DNA of 64,000 bases from Rufibacter ruber. GTDB taxonomy: Bacteria > Bacteroidota > Bacteroidia > Cytophagales > Hymenobacteraceae. A program made the position numbers and the translations under genes. Positions 27,354 to 35,622 of the stretch are shown piece after piece. The stretch covers positions 27,472 through 91,471 of the forward strand of contig NZ_LRMM01000014.1 in assembly GCF_001647275.1 (NCBI RefSeq), given 5' to 3'. The notes beneath the pieces are model-generated. The model was not told where the DNA came from and searched no databases. It saw only the letters and a program-made list of their open reading frames with translations. Every line of letters begins with the position of its first letter. Position 1 is the stretch's first letter.

Positions 27354-27443
27354 ATGCCTTGCGGTAAAAAAAGAAAAAGACATAAGATCGCTACCCACAA
27401 AAGAAAGAAGCGTCTTAGAAAGAATAGACACAAGAAGAAATAG
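27354..27443 (+). CDS. bS22 / AURKAIP1-COX24 (mS38)-like small ribosomal protein
   Basis: A 29-residue, extremely basic peptide (MPCGKKRKRHKIATHKRKKR then LRKNRHKKK), missed by ordinary length cut-offs. The KRKRHKIATHKRKKRLRKNR pattern is that of the AURKAIP1/COX24 domain, known as mS38 in mitochondria and bS22 in some bacterial small ribosomal subunits. The ATG is preceded by an AT-rich leader. It sits between the TPR gene and rng. Confidence 0.85.
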   Translation: MPCGKKRKRHKIATHKRKKRLRKNRHKKK

Positions 27444-27529
27444 GTTCGCGCCTGTTTTTCTTTGAGCCCAGGTTGCCGCAGAGGTGATACTGGGCTTTGG
27501 TATATTCTTTCATCTAAGCTACTAAGACA

Positions 27530-29134
27530 TTGAGTAACGAATTAATCATTAATTCTACTCAAGATGGAGAACGAATAGCCCTTCTTCAGGATAAGCGGCT
27601 GGTGGAGTATCATTTTGATAAAAATGATACCAACTACAGCGTGGGGGATATTTTTCTGGGAACCGTGAAAAAGGTGATGCCTGGCTTGAACGCAGCGTTC
27701 ATAGACATTGGCTACACCAAAGACGCGTTCCTGCACTACCATGATTTGGGAGAGAACATCAAGACTCTGAACAAATACGTGAAAACGGTGCAGACCCAGA
27801 AGAATGCCTCTGCCAAGCTTACCCAGATCAAGTTTGAACCAGAAATTGACAAGCTGGGCAAGATGGCAGACGTCCTTAAAAAAGGACAGCAGATCTTGGT
27901 GCAGATTGTAAAAGAGCCAATCTCTACAAAAGGGCCCCGGCTCTCCTGTGAGATCTCCCTGGCCGGCCGTTACCTGGTGCTCGTGCCATTTTCTAACACC
28001 GTGAGTGTGTCTAAGAAAATAGTGAGCAAAGAGGAGCGTACGCGTCTAAAACGCCTTATTTCTTCTATTAAACCAGAGAATTTTGGCGTGATCATCCGCA
28101 CCGTGGCTGAAGGCCGCGAAGTGGCTGAGCTGGACAAGGACCTCAGAGGTATGCTGGCTACCTGGGAAGAAGGCATTGCCACTTTGAAGACCGCCAAAGA
28201 GCGCGACAAAGTGATTGGGGAGCTTGGCCGCTCCTCCTCCATGTTGAGAGACATTTTGAATGAAAGTTTTGACAGCATTGTGGTTGATGACCCCAAGCTG
28301 CATGATGAAATCAAAACTTACATTGAAACCATTGCCCCAGATAAGCTGAAGATTCTGAAGCATTACACGGGCAAGGTGAAGACCTTTGAACACTTTAACA
28401 TTGAAAAGCAGCTGAAATCCCTGTTTGGGAAGACAGTGAGCATTCCGGGTGGGGGGTATCTGGTGATTGAACACACAGAGGCCCTGCACGTGATAGATGT
28501 GAACAGCGGGAACAAATCCAACTCCGAAACGGACCAGGAGGCCACCGCGCTGAATGTGAATCTAACTGCGGCAAAAGAGGTGGCGCGTCAGCTGCGCCTC
28601 CGGGACCTGGGCGGAATCATTGTAGTAGATTTCATTGACATGAAATCTGCTGAGAACCGGCAGAAAGTGCAGGACGTGGTGAAGGAAGAGATGAAGAAAG
28701 ACCGGTCTAAGTACACGGTGCTGCCCATCTCCAAATTCGGGCTCATGCAGATCACCCGCCAGCGCGTACGGCCTGAGCAAAACATAGTAACCGGTGAGGT
28801 GTGCCCTACCTGCGGAGGCAGCGGGAAAATATCTGCCAGCATTCTGGTAACCGACGACATTGATCAGACCATTGAAGATCTGCTCACCCGCCAGAATCAG
28901 AAAAACATTACGCTGTATGTGCATCCGTTCTTGCATGCGTACTACACCAAAGGCCTCATTTCCCGCCAACGGAAGTGGTTCCTGAAACACTTTAAGTGGG
29001 TGAACGTGATGAAAGATACCTCCCTTGGCCTCACAGATTTCAAGGTGATGGATGAACACGGCGATGAAATTGAGCTTCGCTCAAGTTATTCAGAAGTGAA
29101 TGGTCTCCAAGACCGTGCCGTAGAAGGAGAATAA
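27530..29134 (+). CDS. rng: Ribonuclease E/G family endoribonuclease
   Basis: A 534-residue RNase G-type enzyme. The N-terminal S1 domain is YSVGDIFLGTVKKVMPGLNA. The DNase I-like catalytic domain has metal ligands in LHVIDVNSGNKSN and GGIIVVDFID. The zinc-link Cys pair is CPTCGGSGK. It matures rRNA and starts mRNA decay; no long RNase E-type scaffold tail is present. The start appears to be TTG (27530), the residue set MSNELIINSTQDGERI being standard for Bacteroidota. Confidence 0.95.
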   Translation: MSNELIINSTQDGERIALLQDKRLVEYHFDKNDTNYSVGDIFLGTVKKVMPGLNAAFIDIGYTKDAFLHYHDLGENIKTLNKYVKTVQTQKNASAKLTQIKFEPEIDKLGKMADVLKKGQQILVQIVKEPISTKGPRLSCEISLAGRYLVLVPFSNTVSVSKKIVSKEERTRLKRLISSIKPENFGVIIRTVAEGREVAELDKDLRGMLATWEEGIATLKTAKERDKVIGELGRSSSMLRDILNESFDSIVVDDPKLHDEIKTYIETIAPDKLKILKHYTGKVKTFEHFNIEKQLKSLFGKTVSIPGGGYLVIEHTEALHVIDVNSGNKSNSETDQEATALNVNLTAAKEVARQLRLRDLGGIIVVDFIDMKSAENRQKVQDVVKEEMKKDRSKYTVLPISKFGLMQITRQRVRPEQNIVTGEVCPTCGGSGKISASILVTDDIDQTIEDLLTRQNQKNITLYVHPFLHAYYTKGLISRQRKWFLKHFKWVNVMKDTSLGLTDFKVMDEHGDEIELRSSYSEVNGLQDRAVEGE

Positions 29135-29161
29135 GTTTTTTCTGCTCCTTTCATAATAAAG

Positions 29162-29193
29162 AAAGCCCCTGCTTACTGGCAGGGGCTTTTCTG
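29162..29193 (+). terminator. Terminator after rng
   Basis: An 11-bp stem AAAGCCCCTGC / GCAGGGGCTTT with a 6-base loop is followed by TTCTGTT. Confidence 0.9.
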
Positions 29194-29205
29194 TTATAGT
29201 ACGTT

Positions 29206-29243
29206 CTGTTTTTAGGCTACTTTTAGGAAAACAGGCCAAAAAC
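29206..29243. repeat. Interspersed palindrome, copy 13
   Basis: Lies just after the rng terminator. The right arm AAAACAGGCCAAAAACG is exact. Confidence 0.85.
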
Positions 29244-29247
29244 GCTC

Positions 29248-29746
29248 ATGAAATTCTGGTTGCTGCGTGTATTTGTTAGCTGCCAGTTTTATGTTGGCTA
29301 TTTTCAGATAGGCGTAATACTCATCCAACTGCTTCTGCCAAACCTCTGGCTATATTACTTTCTACTCGCGTTTATCAGGTTGAGCCTTGATGCTCAACCT
29401 GACCAAAAGAATCAAGAAGGGAGGAACTCTCTGAGGCTCAGACAGGCTTCCCTTGGTTTAATTTCGCACCTGGCAACCGCTATTCCTTCCATTGCTTCCG
29501 TAGCCACTGCTACCTGGAACCGCCTGTACGTGCACCCGCTATGCGCCTGCGTGCCTGGCGGCACTGGCCCGCTCCCGCAGGTACTGATAAGGAGCTACTG
29601 CGTTTCCACGCTGTTTTCTAGGAAGTAGGTGAGAAACGAAAAGGCAAGCGGTAGTAATTATCCATTATCACTTCTTAGCAGTTGCTTTCCCGCTGTGCTC
29701 TTGATGCCCCCTCTAAAGCGCGGGAGTTACTTACATACATTTCTGA
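29248..29746. other. Intergenic stretch without a supported gene
   Basis: About 500 bases. A 126-residue plus-strand ORF is present but shows no domain or coding bias. A perfect hairpin CAGGTTGAGC / GCTCAACCTG lies near 29378-29403. On the minus strand 29212-29349 reads as 45 codons that look protein-like, possibly a gene remnant. Nothing firmer can be said. Confidence 0.4.
29601..29638. repeat. Interspersed palindrome, copy 14 (degenerate)
   Basis: Both arms have decayed, but GTTTC...GCTGTTTTC and GAAAC in the correct spacing are recognisable. Confidence 0.5.
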
Positions 29747-29880
29747 TATTCCCCCTTTGAAGGGGGCGAAGGGGGATGTTTACACAGGAGGGCACGCATT
29801 GCAGAGGTAGGGGCGTATGGCATACGCCCGCACGCATTTCCGGAGACTCCCCTCCTCTGAGGGGTAGGGGTGTGTTCAAT
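29747..29880. repeat. G/C-rich repeat block, short relative of the long inverted-repeat arms
   Basis: Contains CCCCCTTTGAAGGGGGCGAA, then CACGCATTGCAGAGG, then CCCCTCCTCTGAGGGGTAGG, in the same order as in the arms at 44451 and 51632. An added palindrome GGGCGTATGGCATACGCCC lies at about 29811-29829. Confidence 0.65.
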
Positions 29881-29982
29881 GAGCCTGCAACTACTTTATG
29901 GCGAGGGTCTGCGCTAATTATGGTTTGGACCGCCTTGCCCTCATCCTAACCTTCTCCCAAAGGGAGAAGGAACACTGCATTT

Positions 29983-30022
29983 TCTGTTTTTTGGCCTGTT
30001 TTCCAGAAAACAGACAGAAAAT
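29983..30022. repeat. Interspersed palindrome, copy 15
   Basis: Located 3 bases from the 3' end of the beta-barrel gene. The stem is extended by GCATTTTCTGT / ACAGAAAATGC. Confidence 0.87.
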
Positions 30023-30025
30023 GCT

Positions 30026-30736
30026 CTAAAATTTAATCCCGAAGTCAAGGGAGAAGACATCATTTTTCAGCTCCACTTTGTCATCCTTGAAAATACCGGC
30101 GTAGTGGTCGTCATCTACATCTGTAAGGCCGCGGTGGTAGGTGATACCGCCAAAGAGCTTGGTGCTGACCCCAATCTGCCGCTCTACCCCCACCCCAATC
30201 AGCACATCAATCTCAAACAGGTTGAAACGCTTGGTGAATTTGTCGCCTTCACTGTCTACTTTTTTGTCGTTTACTTTTGCGGCCAGCATGGTGTTCAAAG
30301 AACCGCCTGCCTGAAAATAGAGCTTGGTGTCTGTAGAAATCTCATTGGTGAAAAGTTTCAAGGCAATAGGGATTTCCAGGTACTGCAGGCTTAAATCATC
30401 TTCTCCTGACATTGTGATACTGGTAGCGCCATCCAGAGCCCCCGGGGCTATGGGTTGGGTATAGCTGTAGCGCACGGTACCGCCCTTGATGTTGTACATT
30501 AAACCGGAACTCACGGCATAGTTTGCGCCAAAGAAATAATCTGCCATGACGCCCACCCCAAAGCCACCGCCCACGCCGTCGCCTTCAAAATTGTATTTGT
30601 CTTGCGCCAAGGTGCGGTTTGAAGTGATAGAAGGGGCAAACTTCACCCCAATTTCTACCTGCGCTTCTGCGTGGCGGGAGCCCAGGAATAAAATTGCCAC
30701 CAGACAAAATAGGATACTGTAGCGGATCGTCTTCAT
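30026..30736 (-). CDS. Outer membrane beta-barrel protein (PorT-like family)
   Basis: A 236-residue protein with a signal peptide ending at RHAEAQ (residue 26). Amphipathic strands of the 8-stranded barrel type follow: VEIGVKFAPSITSNRTL, GFGVGVMADYFFGANYAVSS and LSLQYLEIPIALKLF. The protein ends in the aromatic strand NDVFSLDFGIKF. The family is widespread in Bacteroidota and includes PorT/SprT of the type IX secretion system, but many members are unrelated in role. It is divergent from gldB. Confidence 0.85.
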   Translation of the reverse strand: MKTIRYSILFCLVAILFLGSRHAEAQVEIGVKFAPSITSNRTLAQDKYNFEGDGVGGGFGVGVMADYFFGANYAVSSGLMYNIKGGTVRYSYTQPIAPGALDGATSITMSGEDDLSLQYLEIPIALKLFTNEISTDTKLYFQAGGSLNTMLAAKVNDKKVDSEGDKFTKRFNLFEIDVLIGVGVERQIGVSTKLFGGITYHRGLTDVDDDHYAGIFKDDKVELKNDVFSLDFGIKF

Positions 30737-30763
30737 AAGTAAGTGGTATTGCCGAATGTTGAG

Positions 30764-30771
30764 TAAATTTG
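30764..30771 (+). promoter_or_regulatory. -7 promoter box (TAAATTTG) for gldB
   Basis: Matches TAnnTTTG, 22 bases before the gldB start codon. Confidence 0.5.
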
Positions 30772-30793
30772 CTTAAAGATAAACGAAGAATTC

Positions 30794-31792
30794 ATGCAGA
30801 AATATCTATACCTGCTTTTTACTCTGTTGCTGTTTGCCGGTTGTCAGCAGCAACAGACGTGCCAGATGGCAGAGGAAGTAGAGAATATACCGGTTAACTT
30901 AGAGGTTGAGCGGTTGGAGAAGGAGTTTTTCCAAATAAAAGCGCTGCCCCAGATGCAGGAGTTCCTGAGCCGGCACCCGCTGTTCGCAGACAGATTCCTG
31001 CAGCAGAAAGGTTACCCTAACCAGGAGATTCTGGCGCAAAGCCTCCTGAAGCTGGCCACAGACACCAGTATTCACAAACTGGTGCGGGAGTCAGACAACA
31101 CGTTTGGGGAGTTGAAAGACGTGAAGCAGGAGCTGGAGAACGCGTTCAAGCACGTGAAATATTATTACCCTAAGTTTCAGGTGCCACAGGTGCAGACGTT
31201 TATCACCGGCCTGAGCCGGGACCTGTACGTGGGCGACAGCCTGATGGTGCTGGGGCTGGATTTCTTCATTGGCAAGAAGGCCCCTTACCGGCCGCAGGCG
31301 CCGCAGTACATTCTGGAGCGCTATGAGAAACCGTACCTGGTGCCCACCGCCATGTTGCTGGTCTCCAACAAATTCAACAAGACAGACTTTCTGAGCGGCG
31401 CCATGCTGGATGAGATGATTGATTTTGGCAAGTCGTACTATTTTGTGGAGCAGATGATGCCCTGCACCCCAGATTCACTCATCATTGGCTTCACAGGCCA
31501 GGAGCTGGCAGATGTGCAGTACAACGAAGGCAAGATCTGGGCGCATTTTGTGGAGAAGAGCCTGCTGTATGAGACCGGGCAGTTTGTGATCAGGAAGTAT
31601 ATTGGCGAGCGCCCCAACGTGCCCGAGATCAGTGCCCGCTGCCCCGGCCGCATTGGCACCTGGGTAGGCTGGCAAATTGTGCGCCAATACATGGAAAGCA
31701 ACCCCAATGTGACCCTGCAGCAGCTTATGGAAGAGAAAAATGCCCGTAAGATCTTAGAAGCCTCTAAATACAAGCCGCAGAAAAAATCTTAA
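30794..31792 (+). CDS. gldB: Gliding motility lipoprotein GldB
   Basis: A 332-residue lipoprotein with lipobox Cys17 (LLLFAGCQQQ). The body matches GldB: VEVERL-like EVERLEKEFFQI, YYPKFQVPQVQTFITGLSRD, LVPTAMLLVSNKFN and GRIGTWVGWQIVRQYMESNP. GldB is required for gliding and for stability of the type IX secretion core. The usual partner gldC does not follow here. The fold is related to the DUF2268 peptidase-like group, but the catalytic motif is not evident. Confidence 0.93.
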   Translation: MQKYLYLLFTLLLFAGCQQQQTCQMAEEVENIPVNLEVERLEKEFFQIKALPQMQEFLSRHPLFADRFLQQKGYPNQEILAQSLLKLATDTSIHKLVRESDNTFGELKDVKQELENAFKHVKYYYPKFQVPQVQTFITGLSRDLYVGDSLMVLGLDFFIGKKAPYRPQAPQYILERYEKPYLVPTAMLLVSNKFNKTDFLSGAMLDEMIDFGKSYYFVEQMMPCTPDSLIIGFTGQELADVQYNEGKIWAHFVEKSLLYETGQFVIRKYIGERPNVPEISARCPGRIGTWVGWQIVRQYMESNPNVTLQQLMEEKNARKILEASKYKPQKKS

Positions 31793-31959
31793 TGTAGGGT
31801 AGCACGTAGCAAGATGGGGAGGGTATATTTTGGGCAGTCGCATGCTATGTGATTTTAATTTTTCGGCCTTTGGCCGAAGATGGTCCAGTACTTTATCCTT
31901 TAAAGATTCTAAAGCGGGTGAACGGAAATTTGTAAGTGGGCATAATCAACTAAACCTTC

Positions 31960-32058
31960 TGCCATTCTGGAAGAATCTTAGGGAACCGTGAGCGAGCTAT
32001 GAAAGCGCTCAGGAGAAGCAATTGCCGTTCGCAACCGAGATCCTTTCAGGGTGCCAGA
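31960..32058. repeat. Short gene-less element with GIY-YIG cassette ends
   Basis: The left end CATTCTGGAAGAATCTTAGG matches the left end of the GIY-YIG cassette. The right end TTGCCGTTCGCAACCGAGAT then CCTTTCAGGG matches its right end. Only about 40 bases lie between them, making a MITE-like hairpin between gldB and the glycosyltransferase. Bases 31793-31959 hold a TTCGGCCTTTGGCCGAA hairpin and nothing else recognised. Confidence 0.65.
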
Positions 32059-32110
32059 GAGTGGGTCATTACTTCTGTCTCCTCACTTAGTTTTGAATTA
32101 CTTTCACTTT

Positions 32111-32147
32111 CTGTTTTCGCTGTTTTTGTAAAAACAGGCCGAAAACG
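32111..32147. repeat. Interspersed palindrome, copy 16
   Basis: Located 22 bases upstream of the glycosyltransferase start. Confidence 0.87.
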
Positions 32148-32168
32148 TAATCCATTGTTCCGGCTCCC

Positions 32169-33368
32169 ATGCACATTGCGCTGTTTCATCAGTATCACCA
32201 CAACCCTGACTGCCCCGCTACCTGCCGGCATTACAGTTTCATGGCTGAACTGGTAAAGCGCCACCGTGTCACGCTCGTCACCTCTAACGCCTGGGAAAGC
32301 AAAAGACTCACGCACCAATATGCATGGGTGCCTCCTGGTGTGGAGTTGGTTTCCATTCAGGTGCCATATCATAATAAAATGGGAGTGTGGCAACGGGTGA
32401 AAGCTTTCAGTGATTTTGCCTTGCAGGCAATAAGAAAAGGCAAAGAAATAGAAAAGCCAGATGTTGTGTGGGGCGTGTCTACCCCACTGACCACTGCCTG
32501 GGCGGCAGCTAGAGTTGCCAAATACCATCAAGTGCCGTGGGTGTTTGAGGTGCAGGACTTGTGGCCGTCTTTCCCCATCCAGATGGGGGCTGTACCCTGG
32601 AAGCCGGTGCAGCGGGAGCTTTACCGATTGGAGAAGAACCTCTACCAATCAGCTTCGCACATCATTCCGCTGTCAACAGACATGGGGCGATACATTCAGG
32701 AGCTGGGTATTGCACCAGATAAAATCACTACGCTGGTCAATGGGACTGACATACCAGCCACGCCTGTCTCCGCTTCTGCAAAGCAAGCCTTGCTACATAA
32801 GTTGGGGCTTGAGGGGAAGCAAGTAGTGCTCTATGCTGGTACGTATGGCCGGGCCAATGACATTCCTATGCTGGTGGAGGCTGCTAAATTACTGCAAGAC
32901 CAGCCTAAGTTGTACTTCGTTTTTACCGGTCAAGGGTATGATGAGCCATTGCTGCAAAATGCAGCCGCCGTGCAAACCAATATCCTGCTGCTCCCCCCTA
33001 TGCCTCGGCACCAGGTTTTCACCTTGTTCTCGCTGGCAGCAGTGTCAATTGTTTCGTTTATTGATTTGCCAGTGCTCAAAGCAAACTCCCCCGGTAAACT
33101 TTTTGACAGCCTGGCGGTGGGTACGCCCGTTGTTGTGACCAATGCTGGCTGGACAAAGCAGCTGGTAGAAGCGAGCCAGTGTGGTTGGTACGTTCCGGCC
33201 GGAGACGCTGAGGCCTTGGCCGCTACTCTGGTGCAGCAGTTGGGGAATGAGCAGGAGCTGGCAGTAATGCGGAAAAATGCCGCTAGCGTGGCTCAACAGC
33301 AGTTTGAGAGGTTACAGATGGTGCCAGTATTGGAGCAGATATTTGAGGGAGTGGTGGGGAGAAAGTAA
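32169..33368 (+). CDS. Glycosyltransferase family 4 (WbuB-like)
   Basis: A 399-residue GT-B glycosyltransferase. The N-terminal acceptor domain starts MHIALFHQYHHNPDCPATCR and includes FEVQDLWPSFPIQMG, typical of the WbuB-like group that adds sugars in O-antigen or exopolysaccharide synthesis. The C-terminal nucleotide-sugar domain has VVLYAGTYGRANDI and the donor-binding SPGKLFDSLAVGTPVVVTN. No other polysaccharide gene is nearby, so the acceptor is unknown. Confidence 0.92.
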   Translation: MHIALFHQYHHNPDCPATCRHYSFMAELVKRHRVTLVTSNAWESKRLTHQYAWVPPGVELVSIQVPYHNKMGVWQRVKAFSDFALQAIRKGKEIEKPDVVWGVSTPLTTAWAAARVAKYHQVPWVFEVQDLWPSFPIQMGAVPWKPVQRELYRLEKNLYQSASHIIPLSTDMGRYIQELGIAPDKITTLVNGTDIPATPVSASAKQALLHKLGLEGKQVVLYAGTYGRANDIPMLVEAAKLLQDQPKLYFVFTGQGYDEPLLQNAAAVQTNILLLPPMPRHQVFTLFSLAAVSIVSFIDLPVLKANSPGKLFDSLAVGTPVVVTNAGWTKQLVEASQCGWYVPAGDAEALAATLVQQLGNEQELAVMRKNAASVAQQQFERLQMVPVLEQIFEGVVGRK

Positions 33369-33631
33369 GAAGAGAACTTAGGATGCATCATAGCAGATGA
33401 ATTGATTGAACAATGCTGCCTCCTTCCTTATTACAACTCATTTCTGCCCCCATTGCCCATTCTTTTTTCTTTCCTGCTGGTGCAGCAATTTCCTATACTT
33501 CTCTGCTTCTATCGCTTTTCCGTTTCTGCTGTTTCCCGCTCCATCTATTTATAAACGAAATACCAGGGGGCTAATGGGCAAGTAAATATAGCAAGCCACA
33601 AAAGCCACGCAGATTGCCTCAGCGCCTCTGG

Positions 33632-33931
33632 TCACCCTATAAATTTATCCTTCTCGCCTTTTTGTGGTACTAGCCTGAAGTTTTCAAACGTTTTACCTTG
33701 TAGATGCTGCTGCCACTTGGCCAACAGCGGTTTCTCTAAATTTATCTCACGGTATTCGTCGGGGCTCATGATCGGGATTCCTTTTACAATAGGATAAAGG
33801 CGGCTGCACTCACTACACGTAAAAAAGCCTTCCAGTATGTTCCCGCTAGGGTCTTGGGTAATGGTGGTCAGCTCAATGTCTGCTTTATCAAAGGGGCAGC
33901 ACAATTTCTTTATAGTTTCAAGTCTCATCAC
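33632..33931 (-). CDS. Trm112-like small protein, last gene of the TPP-riboswitch operon
   Basis: A 99-residue protein resembling the Trm112/UPF0434 family, which forms complexes with and activates methyltransferases. ETIKKLCCPFDKADIE followed by FFTCSECSRLYPIVKGIPIM matches the family core. The zinc knuckle is incomplete: Cys39-x2-Cys42 is present, but the first pair reads Cys12-x2-Asp15. A C-terminal extension of about 40 residues is added. Its start codon overlaps the stop of the ThiE-like gene. Because a methyltransferase leads the same operon, it may be that enzyme's partner; this is inference. Confidence 0.78.
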   Translation of the reverse strand: MMRLETIKKLCCPFDKADIELTTITQDPSGNILEGFFTCSECSRLYPIVKGIPIMSPDEYREINLEKPLLAKWQQHLQGKTFENFRLVPQKGEKDKFIG

Positions 33932-34575
33932 TAGATTGGTTTCAGTTGTTTCAGATATTTTGTAATAGCCACGCCTGGCTTTTCTGCACTCATTATGCCT
34001 GATACCACCGCTACTCCATCAAAAGGTAGTTCCTGTAGTTCAGGCATGTTGTCAGGTTTTATTCCGCCGGCTAAAAAGATGGGCATAGCGGTTATTCTTT
34101 TAGCTTCTTTGATGGTCTCAAAATCTACCAATTCACAACTGGTGCTGGTAGAGGAAGGAAAAATGGAGCAAAAGGAAATATAATCCAGCCTTTGGTCATT
34201 TGCCCACCGCACCAAAGCCAAATCATTGTTGCAGGTAAGACCTGTTATAAAGTCTCTGTTAAGAGAGATTTTTATCTGCTCTAAATCTTTAGGCGGAGCG
34301 TCAAAGTGAACGCCATCTAAGGCGGTGGTTTGCAGCCACTCCCACTGGTTGTTTATAAGTACCGGAACATTCTTCTCGTGGCAAAGCACAGAGATTTTCT
34401 GAATCAACGGCAGATGGTCTTTATGCGGCAAAAAATTGTCCCAGAGCTGTACCGCAGCAATCTTTTCCTGAAGAACTAGTTGTAGCTTTTGAAGTAAAAT
34501 ATCTTCCTCCAAAGATGGGTCTATGACCAAATAAACTCCTGACTCTACTTTTCGCTTCTTTTCCATTATTTCCAT
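33931..34575 (-). CDS. ThiE/TenI-like protein lacking thiamine phosphate synthase residues
   Basis: A 214-residue TIM-barrel of the ThiE/TenI superfamily. Recognisable segments are VQLWDNFLPHKD, PVLINNQWEWLQ, TALDGVHFD, YISFCSIFPSSTST and FLAGGIKPDNMPEL. Residues that bind pyrophosphate in ThiE are changed. The QLRxK motif reads Gln43-Leu-Trp45-Asp-Asn47, the ND pair reads Asn75-Asn76, and the PTxTK loop reads PSSTS. It is therefore probably not a normal thiamine phosphate synthase, and TenI-type or new chemistry is more likely. ATG 34575 overlaps the upstream gene by 10 bases. Confidence 0.82.
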   Translation of the reverse strand: MEIMEKKRKVESGVYLVIDPSLEEDILLQKLQLVLQEKIAAVQLWDNFLPHKDHLPLIQKISVLCHEKNVPVLINNQWEWLQTTALDGVHFDAPPKDLEQIKISLNRDFITGLTCNNDLALVRWANDQRLDYISFCSIFPSSTSTSCELVDFETIKEAKRITAMPIFLAGGIKPDNMPELQELPFDGVAVVSGIMSAEKPGVAITKYLKQLKPI

Positions 34576-35621
34576 CCCTCCCGAAAGGCGTTGAAGAAAG
34601 CGGCCCAATACGGGTCTTCTGCCAGATACACCAAGTCAGATGCTTCTCCGTTTGCTATCAACTTTATGCCACTTTCTCTTTCTCTTATTTCTCCAACAGC
34701 GCAACAGGCTATGCCTTCAGCGGCAAGGTGTGCTATGATACCATGTGCGGCCTCTTTTTTACAGGTAATGATCATAGCGCCAGCACCCACGCAGTAGCGC
34801 GGGTCTATAGAGAAGAGAGAGCAGACGTCCTGCTGAATGTTTCCAATGGGAATCTGGTCGTTAAAAATCACGGCCCCGTTGCCAGAGGCGCTGGCCAGTT
34901 CATATATGGCCCCCAGCACACCACCTTCGGTTACATCATGCATGGCAGTTACCTGGTTACGCGCAGTTGGGGCGCCAACGGCGGTCAAAGCATCTTTGAG
35001 CGATGATGTTTGGTAAAACATGTCGCAGGCCTTCTGGTAAGTTTCCTGGCCCAGTTTATTCTTCACCGTTTCCGGAAAACTCATAGCCAAGATGGAGGTA
35101 GAGGAAAGGGCGCATTGTTTGGTCACCAGAATAGTGTCTCCTGGCCGGGCATTCTGCGAAGTAAGGATTTGCGCCTGAGGGGCAATGGTGGTAAACGTAC
35201 CGCCCCCAGCAATGGTAGAGTTCTGCCCTTCAATAAAGCCGGTATGCCCTCCGGTAATAGCTACTCCCACATTAGCGCAGTATTGGTGAATGTACTGCCA
35301 ATAAGTTTTGAAATCCTCTTTGGAAAACGTAGCCGGCAGGTTGAGCACAAATTGCCCGTACATAGGCGCAAAACCCGTGGTAGCCATGTCATTGGCCATT
35401 AGGTGTACCGAAAGCCAGGCAGATTCTTCCAGACCCAATGATGGAATAAGCGATAATGGGTCACTGGTGGTGGCCATGGCCATACCACCGGGCAAACGTA
35501 CCACTGAGACATCTACCCCAAATCCTGGGCCCACCAGCACTTCCTTTCTTGGGTACCCGCAATTCTCCCGGATGATGTTGGTGAATAGAGGGTGGTCTAT
35601 CTTTCCAAGTTTATCTTCCAT
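34566..35621 (-). CDS. PurM/HypE/ThiL/SelD superfamily ATP-utilising protein (AIR synthase-related)
   Basis: A 351-residue two-domain protein of the AIR synthase superfamily, whose members phosphorylate or activate substrates with ATP. The N-terminal domain has GPGFGVDVSVVRLPGG, MATTSDPLSLIP and HLMANDMATTGFAP, the last matching the conserved ND motif. GGHTGFIEGQNSTIAGGGTF then replaces the usual GGD/GGE glycine loop. The C-terminal domain contains MHDVTEGGVLGAIYELA. It is closest in feel to HypE-type proteins, but no hydrogenase gene is present. One base separates it from the methyltransferase gene, and it lies behind a TPP riboswitch. Confidence 0.82.
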   Translation of the reverse strand: MEDKLGKIDHPLFTNIIRENCGYPRKEVLVGPGFGVDVSVVRLPGGMAMATTSDPLSLIPSLGLEESAWLSVHLMANDMATTGFAPMYGQFVLNLPATFSKEDFKTYWQYIHQYCANVGVAITGGHTGFIEGQNSTIAGGGTFTTIAPQAQILTSQNARPGDTILVTKQCALSSTSILAMSFPETVKNKLGQETYQKACDMFYQTSSLKDALTAVGAPTARNQVTAMHDVTEGGVLGAIYELASASGNGAVIFNDQIPIGNIQQDVCSLFSIDPRYCVGAGAMIITCKKEAAHGIIAHLAAEGIACCAVGEIRERESGIKLIANGEASDLVYLAEDPYWAAFFNAFREGWK

Positions 35622-35622
35622 T

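Noticed and set aside
29212..29349. 45 codons on the minus strand reading PEVWQKQLDEYYAYLKIANI, protein-like in character
   Set aside because: Bounded by stops on both sides and lacking a start; possibly a remnant of a lost gene, but too short to name.
29248..29628. 126-residue plus-strand ORF after copy 13 of the palindrome
   Set aside because: Composition is leucine/isoleucine then proline/arginine-rich with no domain, it reads through a hairpin and palindrome copy 14, and no promoter or ribosome site supports it.
29937..29972. CCCTCATCCTAACCTTCTCC sequence with TTCTCCC/GGGAGAA hairpin
   Set aside because: A motif seen in many unrelated genomes; present once here, so not listed as a separate element.
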